DNA from: Candidatus Sungiibacteriota bacterium
GTDB lineage: Bacteria > Patescibacteriota > Minisyncoccia > Sungbacterales > JACQCQ01
Length of the DNA: 13,098 bases
Assembly (NCBI GenBank): GCA_016181565.1
Contig: JACOZA010000072.1
Span: 1 to 13,098, forward strand
Reading direction: 5' to 3'
Shown here piece by piece: positions 6,778 through 12,831 of the stretch. The stretch's first letter is position 1. Each line of letters starts with the position of its first letter. A program made the translations under genes and the position numbers. The notes below the pieces were generated by a model. That model had not been told where the DNA came from, searched no databases, and worked only from the letters and a program-made list of their open reading frames with translations.

Positions 6778-7452
6778 CTAATCAACATCCCGCTTCAGCT
6801 CATTAATCGCCTCATTAATATCCGGAGCGCCAAAAACCGCTGAAGCGACGGCGAAGAGATTGGCGCCGGCTTCTTTGCATTTTTTTGCAATACCGACTTT
6901 CACTCCCCCATCGACCTCGATATCGCAAAAGGGGCAGTGTTCGCGCAGGCGCTTGATCTTATCATAACTTGATTCAAGATAAGCGTCACCCCCCGTCTCC
7001 CCATCGATAAATTGCTGGCCAGCCAGCCCCGGGTGCACCGAAAGAACTTGAAAAGAAATAATATTGCGTTTCGCGTATGGAACAAGATTCGTCCATGAGG
7101 TTTCTGGAGTAATTGAAAGCGTCAATAGCACGCGAGCGGTATCGCAGGTCTTCTTTATAAAGTCGAAATCCGTTAGGGCCTCAATATGGACAATAATGCG
7201 CCGAGCGCCGGCCTCAATCCACTTCTCTATGACCGCCTCTGGATTCCTAACCATTAAATGCACCTCGAGAAGCAGAGGTGTTTCAAAATCTGCCAATTCC
7301 GCAGGATTGTGCCACAGCGTATTCGGCGTGAAGGTGCCGTCCGCCACGTCCAAATGTACCCAGCGGGCATGGGACTCAACAAGGCGAATGTTCTTCTTTA
7401 CCACCTCCCACGATGCCGCATTCACCGCGGGAATAATTTCCGCATCCGTCAT
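6778..7452 (-). CDS. rpe: Ribulose-phosphate 3-epimerase
   Basis: 224 residues, a (beta/alpha)8 barrel interconverting ribulose 5-phosphate and xylulose 5-phosphate. Family marks are HLDVADGTFTPN (33-44, usually H-DVMDG-FVPN), EVHLMVRNPE (63-72), VHIEA (88-92), LSVHPGLAGQQF (137-148) and EVDGGV with the catalytic aspartate (D181). The opening IIPAVNAAS replaces the usual APSILSAD, so it is a divergent member. Length is normal. The ATG overlaps the rpiB stop by 4 nt (ATGA), so translation is coupled to rpiB. The product feeds the transketolase encoded at 2020-4720. Confidence 0.95.
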   Translation of the reverse strand: MTDAEIIPAVNAASWEVVKKNIRLVESHARWVHLDVADGTFTPNTLWHNPAELADFETPLLLEVHLMVRNPEAVIEKWIEAGARRIIVHIEALTDFDFIKKTCDTARVLLTLSITPETSWTNLVPYAKRNIISFQVLSVHPGLAGQQFIDGETGGDAYLESSYDKIKRLREHCPFCDIEVDGGVKVGIAKKCKEAGANLFAVASAVFGAPDINEAINELKRDVD

Positions 7453-7904
7453 TGGAAATTCTTCTCTTCAACTTCTTTCATCTTTCCCAGACGGCGGTTG
7501 TTTCGCTCGGCTCCTCCATATTCAGTCGCGAGCCAAACTTTCACGATCTCAAGTGCATCGTGTTCCTTAATCCAATCAGCGGCGAGCACCAGCACATTGG
7601 CATTTTCGTGCTCACGCGACTGCTTGGCCACGCTGATGTTAAAACAGAGCGCGGCGCGGACGCCTTTGTATTTATTAGCAATCATATCCATGCCATGCCC
7701 CGACCCGCAGACAATAATCGCCTTGCCATGATCCATGTCTTTCGCGAGCGCTTCCACGGCCGCCACAGCAAAATCAGGGTAATCGTCGGCAACATCAAGT
7801 TCTGCCGCCCCAACGTCTTTAACGTCATAGCCAATTTCAAGCAGCCATGCTTTTAGCGACTCTTTGAGGGCAAAGCCCCGATGATCAGCGCCAAGATATA
7901 TCAT
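7449..7904 (-). CDS. rpiB: Ribose-5-phosphate isomerase B (RpiB/LacAB family)
   Basis: 151 residues, interconverting ribose 5-phosphate and ribulose 5-phosphate. GADHRGFALK (5-14) holds the conserved Asp-His. C66 in IIVCGSGHGMDMIANK is the catalytic-base position of the E. coli enzyme, and H99 in SREHENANVL matches its ring-opening histidine. Normal length. It overlaps rpe by 4 nt. A perfect TATAAT ends 6 nt before the ATG and there is no Shine-Dalgarno, so a leaderless transcript beginning at or next to the A of the ATG is predicted. Because of this promoter it can be expressed apart from rodA. Confidence 0.96.
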   Translation of the reverse strand: MIYLGADHRGFALKESLKAWLLEIGYDVKDVGAAELDVADDYPDFAVAAVEALAKDMDHGKAIIVCGSGHGMDMIANKYKGVRAALCFNISVAKQSREHENANVLVLAADWIKEHDALEIVKVWLATEYGGAERNNRRLGKMKEVEEKNFQ

Positions 7905-7910
7905 TCTTTT

Positions 7911-7916
7911 ATTATA
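7911..7916 (-). promoter_or_regulatory. -10 element for leaderless rpiB-rpe mRNA
   Basis: TATAAT on the minus strand (7916-7911), six bases upstream of the rpiB ATG (7904). No convincing -35 is seen at the right distance. The position implies transcription starting at about the first base of the start codon. Confidence 0.55.
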
Positions 7917-7962
7917 GTACGATAATCCCGGTGACGCTTCCCCGCGTCTTTCAAGAGATTCG

Positions 7963-9099
7963 TCAAGCCAGAATCCCCTCTCCCTCGTGCTGCCGTCCGC
8001 TTTTCCACGAACGAATGGCGATGCTTTCGGCCAGCCCCGCTAGAACCATCGCTGTAAGCATAGCGGAGCCTCCGTAGGAAACAAACGGCAAGGTAATGCC
8101 GGTAATAGGCAGGAGGCCAATATTCATGCCGACATGAATAACCAGATGCGTAAAAAATATAATATTTATACCGAGGACTGTGAGACGGGCTAAATTATCT
8201 CCCGCCCGCACCCCGATCCGGAATAGCCGCCAGAACAACACTCCATATACCAAAAATAGGAAAAGGGTTCCGATAAAGCCCCATTCCTCGGCGTAGGCCG
8301 CAAAAATAAAATCAGTCGCCGGTTCGGGCAAAAAATTGAGATGCGTCTGGGAACCATATCCCACTCCCTTGCCCCAGACCTGCCCGGAACCCACCGCGAT
8401 CATTGATTGAATCGCATTGTAGCCAGTACCGCGCGGATCGTTCCAGGGATTCAAGAACGAAATAATTCGATTGTGCTGGTAGGGCGCGAGTAAAAAGCTC
8501 CACGCCAGAATCGAGACAGCCAGCGCCATCAGAAAAAATACAGCCAAGTGCTTTGGACGAATACCGGAAAACACCACCGTGCCCACCCATACAGCCGCAA
8601 GAATCATGGCCGTACCCAGATCTGGTTGAAGCAAGACGAGTGCTACCGGGAGCCCCGCATAGATCCCCGAGATGAACAAATGACGCAGTCGATAAATTTC
8701 GACGTGTCTCCGAGAAAAATACTTTGCCAGGATCATCACCAGGATTATTTTTACGAGCTCTCCCGGCTCGACAGCAAAAGAGCCAATATGGAACCACGAG
8801 ATAACGCCGCGGACTCTTACCCCCGTCGCCAAGAGTCCTGCCAGCAGCGCCACCGCCACCAGATACAGCGTAAGCAAAAGCCCACCGTAGTTCTTCAAGA
8901 TTCGGTAATCAAAGATTGAAACTAATAAAAACGCGACCACTCCCAATAGCGCCCAAATCACCTGGCGCTCGAAATATGGAAACGGCGACGCGGACGAGAG
9001 TCCAGCGAGTGTCAAAAGACTGATAATAAGCAATACCAAAACTGCCCCAGCGAGGAGCCAATCAAATCTCCGCGCGAAATCCGGGAGAAACAGAGTCAT
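7963..9099 (-). CDS. rodA: Rod shape-determining SEDS glycosyltransferase RodA
   Basis: 378 residues, about ten membrane helices. SEDS peptidoglycan polymerase, which joins lipid II during cell elongation. Family motifs: VEPGELVKI (110-118), LQPDLGTAMI (157-166), NPWNDPRGTGYNAIQSMIAVGSG (217-239), FLPEPATDFIFAAYAEEWGF (256-275) with D263 at the catalytic aspartate position, and LPITGITLPFVSYGGSAM (330-347). RodA rather than FtsW is favoured by the NPW/GTGYN loop and by the length. The start lies 3 nt after the stop of the upstream gene (TAG GGT ATG), so translation is coupled. No mreC or PBP2 gene is adjacent within the window. Confidence 0.95.
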   Translation of the reverse strand: MTLFLPDFARRFDWLLAGAVLVLLIISLLTLAGLSSASPFPYFERQVIWALLGVVAFLLVSIFDYRILKNYGGLLLTLYLVAVALLAGLLATGVRVRGVISWFHIGSFAVEPGELVKIILVMILAKYFSRRHVEIYRLRHLFISGIYAGLPVALVLLQPDLGTAMILAAVWVGTVVFSGIRPKHLAVFFLMALAVSILAWSFLLAPYQHNRIISFLNPWNDPRGTGYNAIQSMIAVGSGQVWGKGVGYGSQTHLNFLPEPATDFIFAAYAEEWGFIGTLFLFLVYGVLFWRLFRIGVRAGDNLARLTVLGINIIFFTHLVIHVGMNIGLLPITGITLPFVSYGGSAMLTAMVLAGLAESIAIRSWKSGRQHEGEGILA

Positions 9100-9102
9100 A
9101 CC

Positions 9103-9897
9103 CTAAGGAGAAAGAATATTTGACGAATCAAGCCAATTGGTGCGCGCTTCCATATCAATTCGAGCGACAGATCCTTCGAACTTGCCCGGCCAAGTAATCT
9201 CAATCGGGCGCGGCTCGCCGGGGCGTACGTTCGCAATAATTGTTTTGGCAACACCGATAATGTTTCTGCTCTCATCAAGCAGCGCGACGCGGACATTAAC
9301 TTGGCGGAACGTAAACGCCGCACGATTTACAAGTTCGGCGGTGACGCGGCTCTGTTCGCGATCGTCGATCATGACCACGTCGTAATTTTTCTTTCCAACG
9401 GTAAGATCGGGCCGAAGTTCATTGGTAAACTGCCATTTCGTTTCACCGGGGAGAATTTCAGCGACGGCCCGGACAACTGTGCGCTCCGTTACAAAGTTGC
9501 TCTCGATGACATAGATCCGATCATTGGGGTCAAGAAATGTGACGTTATCGCGCCTGCCGACTTCCGCATTCTTGTCATCGTAGAGACGTACCCGATAGAC
9601 GAGCGGAGTAGCGGCTAAGTGGTCATTGGGGTTCTGGACTTGCGCTACGATGTCGTAGTTGGTCGGCCGCACCGGGATAAAACGAGCAAAAAAGACTTCT
9701 ACCGGCCGCTGATGCTTAAAAGCGCAGGGCGCGCACGGCCCGCCGCAATCCGCTTCTTCTTCGCCTTGATTCTTCTTATTATCGGTGCAGGAGCCAGGGC
9801 TATGTAAAATTGAGTACCCGATCCAAAAGAGCGCTCCAAACACCACACCAAAGACAATCAACAAAATCGTCAGCTGTTTTCTGGTCCGCCAGTCCAT
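9103..9897 (-). CDS. Membrane-anchored Cys-motif protein with beta-sandwich (LEA/FxLYD-like) region
   Basis: 264 residues. One N-terminal transmembrane helix (8-31) is followed by an extracellular Cys-rich knot (C37, then EEEADCGGPCAPC at 46-58). This is a motif often seen after the anchor in CPR surface proteins, probably disulfide-bonded or metal-binding. Two beta-rich stretches follow (VEVFFARFIPVRPTNYDIVAQVQNPN and NRAAFTFRQVNVRVALLDESRNIIG), similar to LEA14/FxLYD modules. The role is unknown. Its close coupling to rodA suggests a cell-envelope function. A possible promoter (TTGTCT, 17 nt, TACGCT) lies just upstream. Ribosome site weak (GAGTGG). Confidence 0.88.
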   Translation of the reverse strand: MDWRTRKQLTILLIVFGVVFGALFWIGYSILHSPGSCTDNKKNQGEEEADCGGPCAPCAFKHQRPVEVFFARFIPVRPTNYDIVAQVQNPNDHLAATPLVYRVRLYDDKNAEVGRRDNVTFLDPNDRIYVIESNFVTERTVVRAVAEILPGETKWQFTNELRPDLTVGKKNYDVVMIDDREQSRVTAELVNRAAFTFRQVNVRVALLDESRNIIGVAKTIIANVRPGEPRPIEITWPGKFEGSVARIDMEARTNWLDSSNILSP

Positions 9898-9905
9898 ACC
9901 ACTCT

Positions 9906-9934
9906 AGCGTAAAGCGACAAGAGACAGGAGACAA
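9906..9934 (-). promoter_or_regulatory. Possible promoter for the anchored protein-rodA operon
   Basis: Minus strand TTGTCT (9934-9929), 17 nt, TACGCT (9911-9906), ending 8 nt before the ATG at 9897. Both boxes are imperfect. Confidence 0.3.
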
Positions 9935-9954
9935 GGCCGGCGGGATAAAAGAAG

Positions 9955-9989
9955 CTCCCGCCGACGTGACTTCACATTGTCGGCGGGAG
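9955..9989 (-). terminator. Strong hairpin terminator after the 148-aa gene
   Basis: CTCCCGCCGAC (9955-9965) and GTCGGCGGGAG (9979-9989) form a perfect 11-bp stem with a 13-nt loop. On the minus strand it is followed by CTTCTTTTAT, a modest U-tract. It lies 21 nt past the stop codon at 10011. Confidence 0.65.
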
Positions 9990-10010
9990 TATGGCTGTGC
10001 CATGCGGGAG

Positions 10011-10457
10011 CTACAACCCGTAGCGTTCACGGCAAAGGCGCCTCAGAAACGGGTAGCACGCTGTTTGGTTGTTTACGGGACGCAAGCGCCATGTCTCTCC
10101 TAACTCTGGAGGATAAATGATCTCAAAATGGGCGCTGAAGCCGTGTCTCGATTCGGGGAAATGGATATGCGGAGCGTTGATCTGTCCATCGCGCTGGATC
10201 CACTCATCGCTAAGAGTCTTTCTCCCCATGTTAGGAACGAAACTCGCTTTAAGGAAGGAAGAATAACTCCATTTGCGCGGGTAGATGCGCAACGCCGCGG
10301 CCTTGAGCGAGAAATCGCTTTCTTCATGCGCGTTCCCGACAGAGGCAAGCTCAAAATCGCGCTCATCGCATTCCCATCCGTCAAGCTTGCCGAGAAGAAG
10401 TTCATTCAACTCTTGGATGAAATACCGCACTGGCCACTCAAGCTCGCAAATGGGCAT
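10011..10457 (-). CDS. Hypothetical soluble protein, 148 aa
   Basis: Starts MPICELEWPVRYFIQELNEL. No signal peptide or membrane segment. Rich in aromatic residues and histidine (ESRHGFSAHFEIIYPPE, APHIHFPES), mixed alpha/beta by eye. I do not recognise a family. The gene is well supported: AAAGGAGGT lies 9 nt before the ATG, a promoter at 10496-10524 (TTGACG, 17 nt, TATTTA) precedes it, and a strong hairpin terminator follows. It therefore seems to be an independent single-gene unit between the rRNA operon and the cell-envelope operon. Confidence 0.78.
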   Translation of the reverse strand: MPICELEWPVRYFIQELNELLLGKLDGWECDERDFELASVGNAHEESDFSLKAAALRIYPRKWSYSSFLKASFVPNMGRKTLSDEWIQRDGQINAPHIHFPESRHGFSAHFEIIYPPELGETWRLRPVNNQTACYPFLRRLCRERYGL

Positions 10458-10495
10458 GGGGAGCTACCTCCTTTATTTGAGTGCGTGCCGTATAA

Positions 10496-10524
10496 TAAAT
10501 AGCACCCGAAAGATTTTACGTCAA
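10496..10524 (-). promoter_or_regulatory. Promoter for the 148-aa gene
   Basis: Minus strand TTGACG (10524-10519), 17 nt, TATTTA (10501-10496). The leader would be about 30 nt and contains the AAAGGAGGT ribosome site. Confidence 0.6.
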
Positions 10525-10551
10525 TGCATACAAATAAAAAGTGCCGGCGGC

Positions 10552-10572
10552 GCCTGCCTGCGGCAGGCAGGC
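10552..10572. repeat. GC-rich 21-nt palindrome
   Basis: GCCTGCCTGC and GCAGGCAGGC around a single central G. A close relative (CCTGCCTGCC/GGCAGGCAGG) lies at 11148-11167, so it is probably a dispersed short palindrome family. Confidence 0.8.
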
Positions 10573-10626
10573 TACATTTGGAAACATCGTGAGCGAATAT
10601 CCTATGCACCAAAACGCTCGGTCAAT

Positions 10627-10643
10627 AAAAAAGCGCATCGCGC
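10627..10643 (-). terminator. Candidate terminator of the rRNA transcript
   Basis: On the minus strand a short GCGC-GAT-GCGC hairpin (10643-10633) is followed by TTTTTT (10632-10627). This is the first U-run of six beyond the 5S gene. The stem is only 4 bp, so support is modest. Confidence 0.4.
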
Positions 10644-10669
10644 CACCTTAAGAAAATCCTGAAGCGAAG

Positions 10670-10922
10670 CATCCTTTGCCCGCGACCATCGCGGAGCTTT
10701 GCCGGCTTGGTTCTCCGCCAGTGGGCGGAAACGGCAAAGCGAGCGTGAGCAAAAATCTTCGCAGGAAAGATTTTATGCGTGTCGCGGGAAAGGATGTAGA
10801 GCGCATTGTTTTGGCGGCAGCTATCCCGCACCAGAGCAAGCTCGGTGCGGGACTTCGCTTCGCTACGCTTTCCAACACTATGCCCTGCTCGCCCCGTATA
10901 ATTGCAACGCAATTGTTCGGGG
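10670..10922. repeat. Highly folded non-coding trailer downstream of 5S rRNA
   Basis: No credible gene. The outer stem is CATCCTTTGCCCGCGAC (10670-10686) with GTCGCGGGAAAGGATG (10781-10796), one bulge. Inside are GCTTTGCC/GGCAAAGC (10696-10703, 10733-10740) capped by TCCGCC/GGCGGA (10714-10729), and AAAATCTT/AAGATTTT (10752-10774). A separate 9-bp hairpin, TCCCGCACC/GGTGCGGGA (10824-10852), has an inner GAGC/GCTC. A two-part hairpin, CCCCG...CGGGG with AATTGC/GCAATT, lies at 10892-10922. It may be an rRNA 3' trailer, a structured RNA or a decayed element. Confidence 0.65.
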
Positions 10923-10924
10923 TT

Positions 10925-11083
10925 CCCGTACCAAATCTCTTATATGCTGGCATCACCTACTTTCCCGGGAGGCTAAGCCTCCGAGTATCATCGGCTACTT
11001 TTGGTTTAACGGCCCTGTTCGGAATGGGAAGGGGTGGTACCCAAAAGATGAAAGACACCAGCAAATAGCAAATTTGGTACGGG
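10925..11083. repeat. 12-bp processing stem flanking 5S rRNA
   Basis: CCCGTACCAAAT (10925-10936) and its exact reverse complement ATTTGGTACGGG (11072-11083) enclose the 5S gene with a few bases to spare on each side. This is as expected for a double-stranded cleavage site in the rRNA precursor. Confidence 0.85.
10944..11063 (-). rRNA. rrf: 5S ribosomal RNA
   Basis: About 120 nt. The terminal helix is formed by TGCTGG (10945-10950) and CCAGCA (11058-11063). The reverse complement of the usual 5S features is visible: CACCTACTTTCCCGGG near the 3' end, the TATCATCGGC element, and CCTGTTCGGAATGGGAAGGGG for loop B/C. It is transcribed in the same direction as the 23S gene but separated from it by an unusually long spacer of about 1.17 kb. 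The exact ends are approximate. Confidence 0.95.
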
Positions 11084-11100
11084 GCAAGTCGGAATGCCTG

Positions 11101-11127
11101 TCCCGTTACACAATTTGTGTAACGGGA
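11101..11127. repeat. 27-nt palindrome, relative of the one at 4919-4945
   Basis: TCCCGTTACACAA and TTGTGTAACGGGA around one central T. It differs from 4919-4945 at five positions, four of which are two base-pair-preserving double changes. It lies just upstream of the 5S gene in the direction of transcription. Confidence 0.85.
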
Positions 11128-11147
11128 GGAAGGGGTAGTGCCACATA

Positions 11148-11167
11148 CCTGCCTGCCGGCAGGCAGG
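11148..11167. repeat. Perfect 20-nt GC palindrome
   Basis: CCTGCCTGCC directly followed by GGCAGGCAGG. Related to 10552-10572; the two flank the 5S region. Confidence 0.85.
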
Positions 11168-11201
11168 CCTGAAAGCCACCAAAACGGTGCGTTCTATCAT
11201 A

Positions 11202-11292
11202 TTAGTTTTTAGTTGGTTGGTTTCTTGTTCTAGTTTCGAGTTAATAGTTTTAGTCTACAGTTTTAGACCAGGGACAAGAACTAAAAAACTAA
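11202..11292. repeat. AT-rich inverted repeat in the 23S-5S spacer
   Basis: TTAGTTTTTAGTT (11202-11214) pairs with AACTAAAAAACTAA (11279-11292) with one bulged base. The enclosed sequence is low-complexity TTAGT/GTTT-like. No gene is seen between 11168 and 11431 apart from this and a hairpin at 11352-11387. Confidence 0.5.
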
Positions 11293-11431
11293 TAACCAGA
11301 ACCATCAACTATCAACCAAAAACCGTGATAATACGGAACTCGGTGTTAGGGAGGAGACGACGGCGAGCTTGCGCTCGTTGTCTCCTCTGGTTTGAACTTC
11401 CGAGGCAACAGACTTCTATCGCCTTGGAGCA

Positions 11432-11545
11432 TTACGCCCCCTTTCTCTGCTGCGCCGCCTTTTTCATGTCCGCCAGAGTCATTGCGATTCCAGCGGCTGG
11501 CGGCGGCGGGTTCTTCGGCTTCGGGGTCTTCTTCGGCATAGACAT
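11432..11545 (-). CDS. Possible 37-aa Lys/Pro/Ala-rich protein, or displaced C-terminus of the spacer gene
   Basis: Starts MSMPKKTPKPKNPPPPAAG and ends in a basic helix (ADMKKAAQQRKGA). GGAAAGG lies just upstream of the two adjacent Met codons. The same frame is also open and Lys/Arg-rich upstream to about 11640, overlapping the end of the 11625-11978 gene. One frameshift could therefore join them into a single protein of about 180 aa. Unknown function. Confidence 0.4.
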   Translation of the reverse strand: MSMPKKTPKPKNPPPPAAGIAMTLADMKKAAQQRKGA

Positions 11546-11624
11546 TCCCTTTCCTGTTAAGGATGGCGTCTGGTTCTTAATCGGCGCGATTCTTGCCCTT
11601 GCGTGTATAGGCCCCTTACGCTTC

Positions 11625-11978
11625 TTATGCGCCGTGGCGGTCTCCTTTCCTTGCAAGCGGCCGAGGCGCGCGGAAGGTTCGCCGCGCAATTCTTGTGACA
11701 CGAATGCGCCCGTCCACTGCCCCGATCGGCAGGCGCCGCGCCCTCGAATCCTTGTAGAGATCTTCGAAGAGCTTGGGAACACCAGCGTACTTACGCCGCA
11801 ACCGATAGAGCGCATCAGCTACCCAGACTGGGTTTTGGCGATATGCCTCCTTCAGTTGCCCCAGCTTCGCCTCGGGATTGACACCCTTATCTTGGTCGCG
11901 CAGAATCTCGCGCACAAGCCGCAAGAGCGTCCACTTGGTGAACTTCGTGACTCGGACAACGCCGATCTTGTGAGCCAT
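11625..11978 (-). CDS. Basic hypothetical protein encoded in the 23S-5S spacer
   Basis: 117 residues starting MAHKIGVVRVTKFTKW. GGGAGG lies 4 nt before the ATG, a strong ribosome site that decides this start over the longer frame at 12023. The first two-thirds is helical (LLRLVREILRDQDK, AKLGQLKEAYRQNP, VWVADALYRLRRKY, VPKLFEDLYKD). The tail is very Arg-rich (RIRVTRIARRTFRAPRP), consistent with nucleic-acid binding, though that is inference. I recognise no family. The position is odd: it lies on the same strand between 23S and 5S rRNA, inside a 19-bp stem, so it would be made as part of the rRNA precursor unless it has its own promoter, which I do not see. Confidence 0.65.
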   Translation of the reverse strand: MAHKIGVVRVTKFTKWTLLRLVREILRDQDKGVNPEAKLGQLKEAYRQNPVWVADALYRLRRKYAGVPKLFEDLYKDSRARRLPIGAVDGRIRVTRIARRTFRAPRPLARKGDRHGA

Positions 11979-12034
11979 ACAACCTCCCATCTGTTGGTTT
12001 CCCAACACCGAATTCCGTAACAAAATTAAAGAGC

Positions 12035-12218
12035 TTAGAGCTAAGAGATTAGAGTCCAGTAAAACTCAACACTAAACTCTTAGTTCTAAACTCTGCGCGC
12101 CATTGGCGCGCGGTCATAACTGCAACAGGGTAACAAAGTTGTTCTCACTGCTTACTGACTACGGTCTACGGACTACAGCAAAACGGCATGCGTCTGCTGT
12201 AGATAGTAGTCTGTAGAC
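12035..12218. repeat. Three hairpins between the 23S 3' end and the spacer gene
   Basis: TTAGAGCTAAGAG (12035-12047) with CTCTTAGTTCTAA (12077-12089), one deviation; GCGCGCC/GGCGCGC around ATT (12095-12111); and GTCTAC-G-GACTAC (12164-12176) with GTAGTC-T-GTAGAC (12206-12218). These probably act in 23S 3' maturation. No gene is seen from 12020 to 12234. Confidence 0.55.
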
Positions 12219-12350
12219 TGTATGCAACCGAGAATAAAAAGTGGTGATGATCTATTAGTAGCACTCGGCTGAATGGATTACTCCATGTACACCTGTGCCC
12301 TATCAACCTGATAATCTCTCAGGGATCTATGAAACCTTATCTTGTGGCGT

Positions 12351-12381
<31 letters not shown>

Positions 12382-12524
12382 ACAACCGAACATAGCTACC
12401 CAGCGATGCTCCTGGCGGAACAGCTGGTACACCAGAGGTTCGTTCAATCCGGTCCTCTCGTACTAGGATCGAGCCCACTCAAGTTTCTACGCCCACAGAA
12501 GATAGGAGACCGACCTGTCTCACG

Positions 12525-12831
12525 CATAATCTAGTTCCTAGCGACTAGTCCCTAGCCACTAGTTCTAAACATCCGTTATTACTAACGGTATGGACTGTAT
12601 CTTCATCCTTCGACAAGCTCAGGATGGTTAACATTCAGTCTCTACGGGTATCTCGTTAAGATTTCCCTCGGTGTTGTCCTCACTATGATACTCTAGAGTA
12701 TAAGAGTGTTCGGATTTCACCGATATAAGTTAACTTCTCGCAAAATATTTCTATCTTGCGCCGCCGTTGTTGATGTCTTTCCCTCGGGTTCAGACAGTTA
12801 AAAAACTGAATTGATTTAACTCCGTTCCTTA
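12525..12831 (-). ncRNA. Group I intron in 23S rRNA at position 2593 (E. coli numbering), no ORF
   Basis: 23S homology stops after ...UCAGACCGU (U2593 at 12832) and resumes with CGUGAGAC (C2594 at 12524). The 307-nt insert ends in G, as group I introns do. Core elements in RNA sense: P3 from two GUUAAC copies (12734-12729 and 12632-12627); P4-P6 around GGUGAAAUCC (12721-12712) and its partner GGACAACACC; R with GACUG (12640-12636) and S with AAGAUACAGUCC (12603-12592), pairing GACUG/CAGUC as P7; and P8 as CAUCCU/AGGAUG (12626-12604). Too short for a homing endonuclease. Position 2593 is, from memory, the site of the Chlamydomonas chloroplast I-CreI intron. The simplest P1 (CCGU with ACGG) gives U-A rather than the usual U.G at the 5' splice site. 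Confidence 0.92.
12604..12626. repeat. Palindrome forming intron helix P8
   Basis: CATCCT and AGGATG around TCGACAAGCTC. This sequence resembles a short palindrome I recall as dispersed in many bacterial genomes (CCTTCGACAAGCTCAGG core). Here it lies exactly between the R/P3 and S elements of the group I intron. Confidence 0.7.

Larger units (their letters stand above)
11332..12019. repeat. 19-bp long-range stem enclosing the spacer gene
   Basis: 11332-11350 and 12001-12019 are inverted copies matching at 17 of 19 positions. In RNA of the transcribed (minus) sense both remaining positions are G.U pairs, so all 19 can pair; in plus-sense RNA they would be mismatches. Next to the left arm a second hairpin, GAGGAGAC/GTCTCCTC with inner CGAGC/GCTCG, spans 11352-11387. 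The structure could release the gene-bearing RNA from the rRNA precursor, or mark the ends of an inserted unit. Confidence 0.75.

Noticed and set aside
7064..7570. Plus-strand open frames opposite rpe and rpiB
   Set aside because: Antisense to two enzymes with intact catalytic motifs; no independent signals.
10128..10502. 124-codon open frame on the plus strand
   Set aside because: Antisense to the 148-aa gene, which has a perfect ribosome site and a promoter.
10824..10852. 9-bp hairpin considered as the rRNA terminator
   Set aside because: No U-tract follows on either strand; the short GCGC hairpin with U6 at 10627-10643 is the better candidate.
10622..10956. Minus-strand frames of about 100 codons
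   Set aside because: They read through strong hairpins downstream of 5S; no ribosome site, Arg/Ser-rich shadow-like composition.
11187..12020. 277-codon open frame on the plus strand
   Set aside because: Antisense to the spacer gene that has a strong ribosome site; runs of Arg and Pro and frequent Cys look like a shadow frame.
11202..12218. Clustered repeats considered as a CRISPR array
   Set aside because: The repeats are inverted pairs of differing sequence, not regularly spaced direct repeats.
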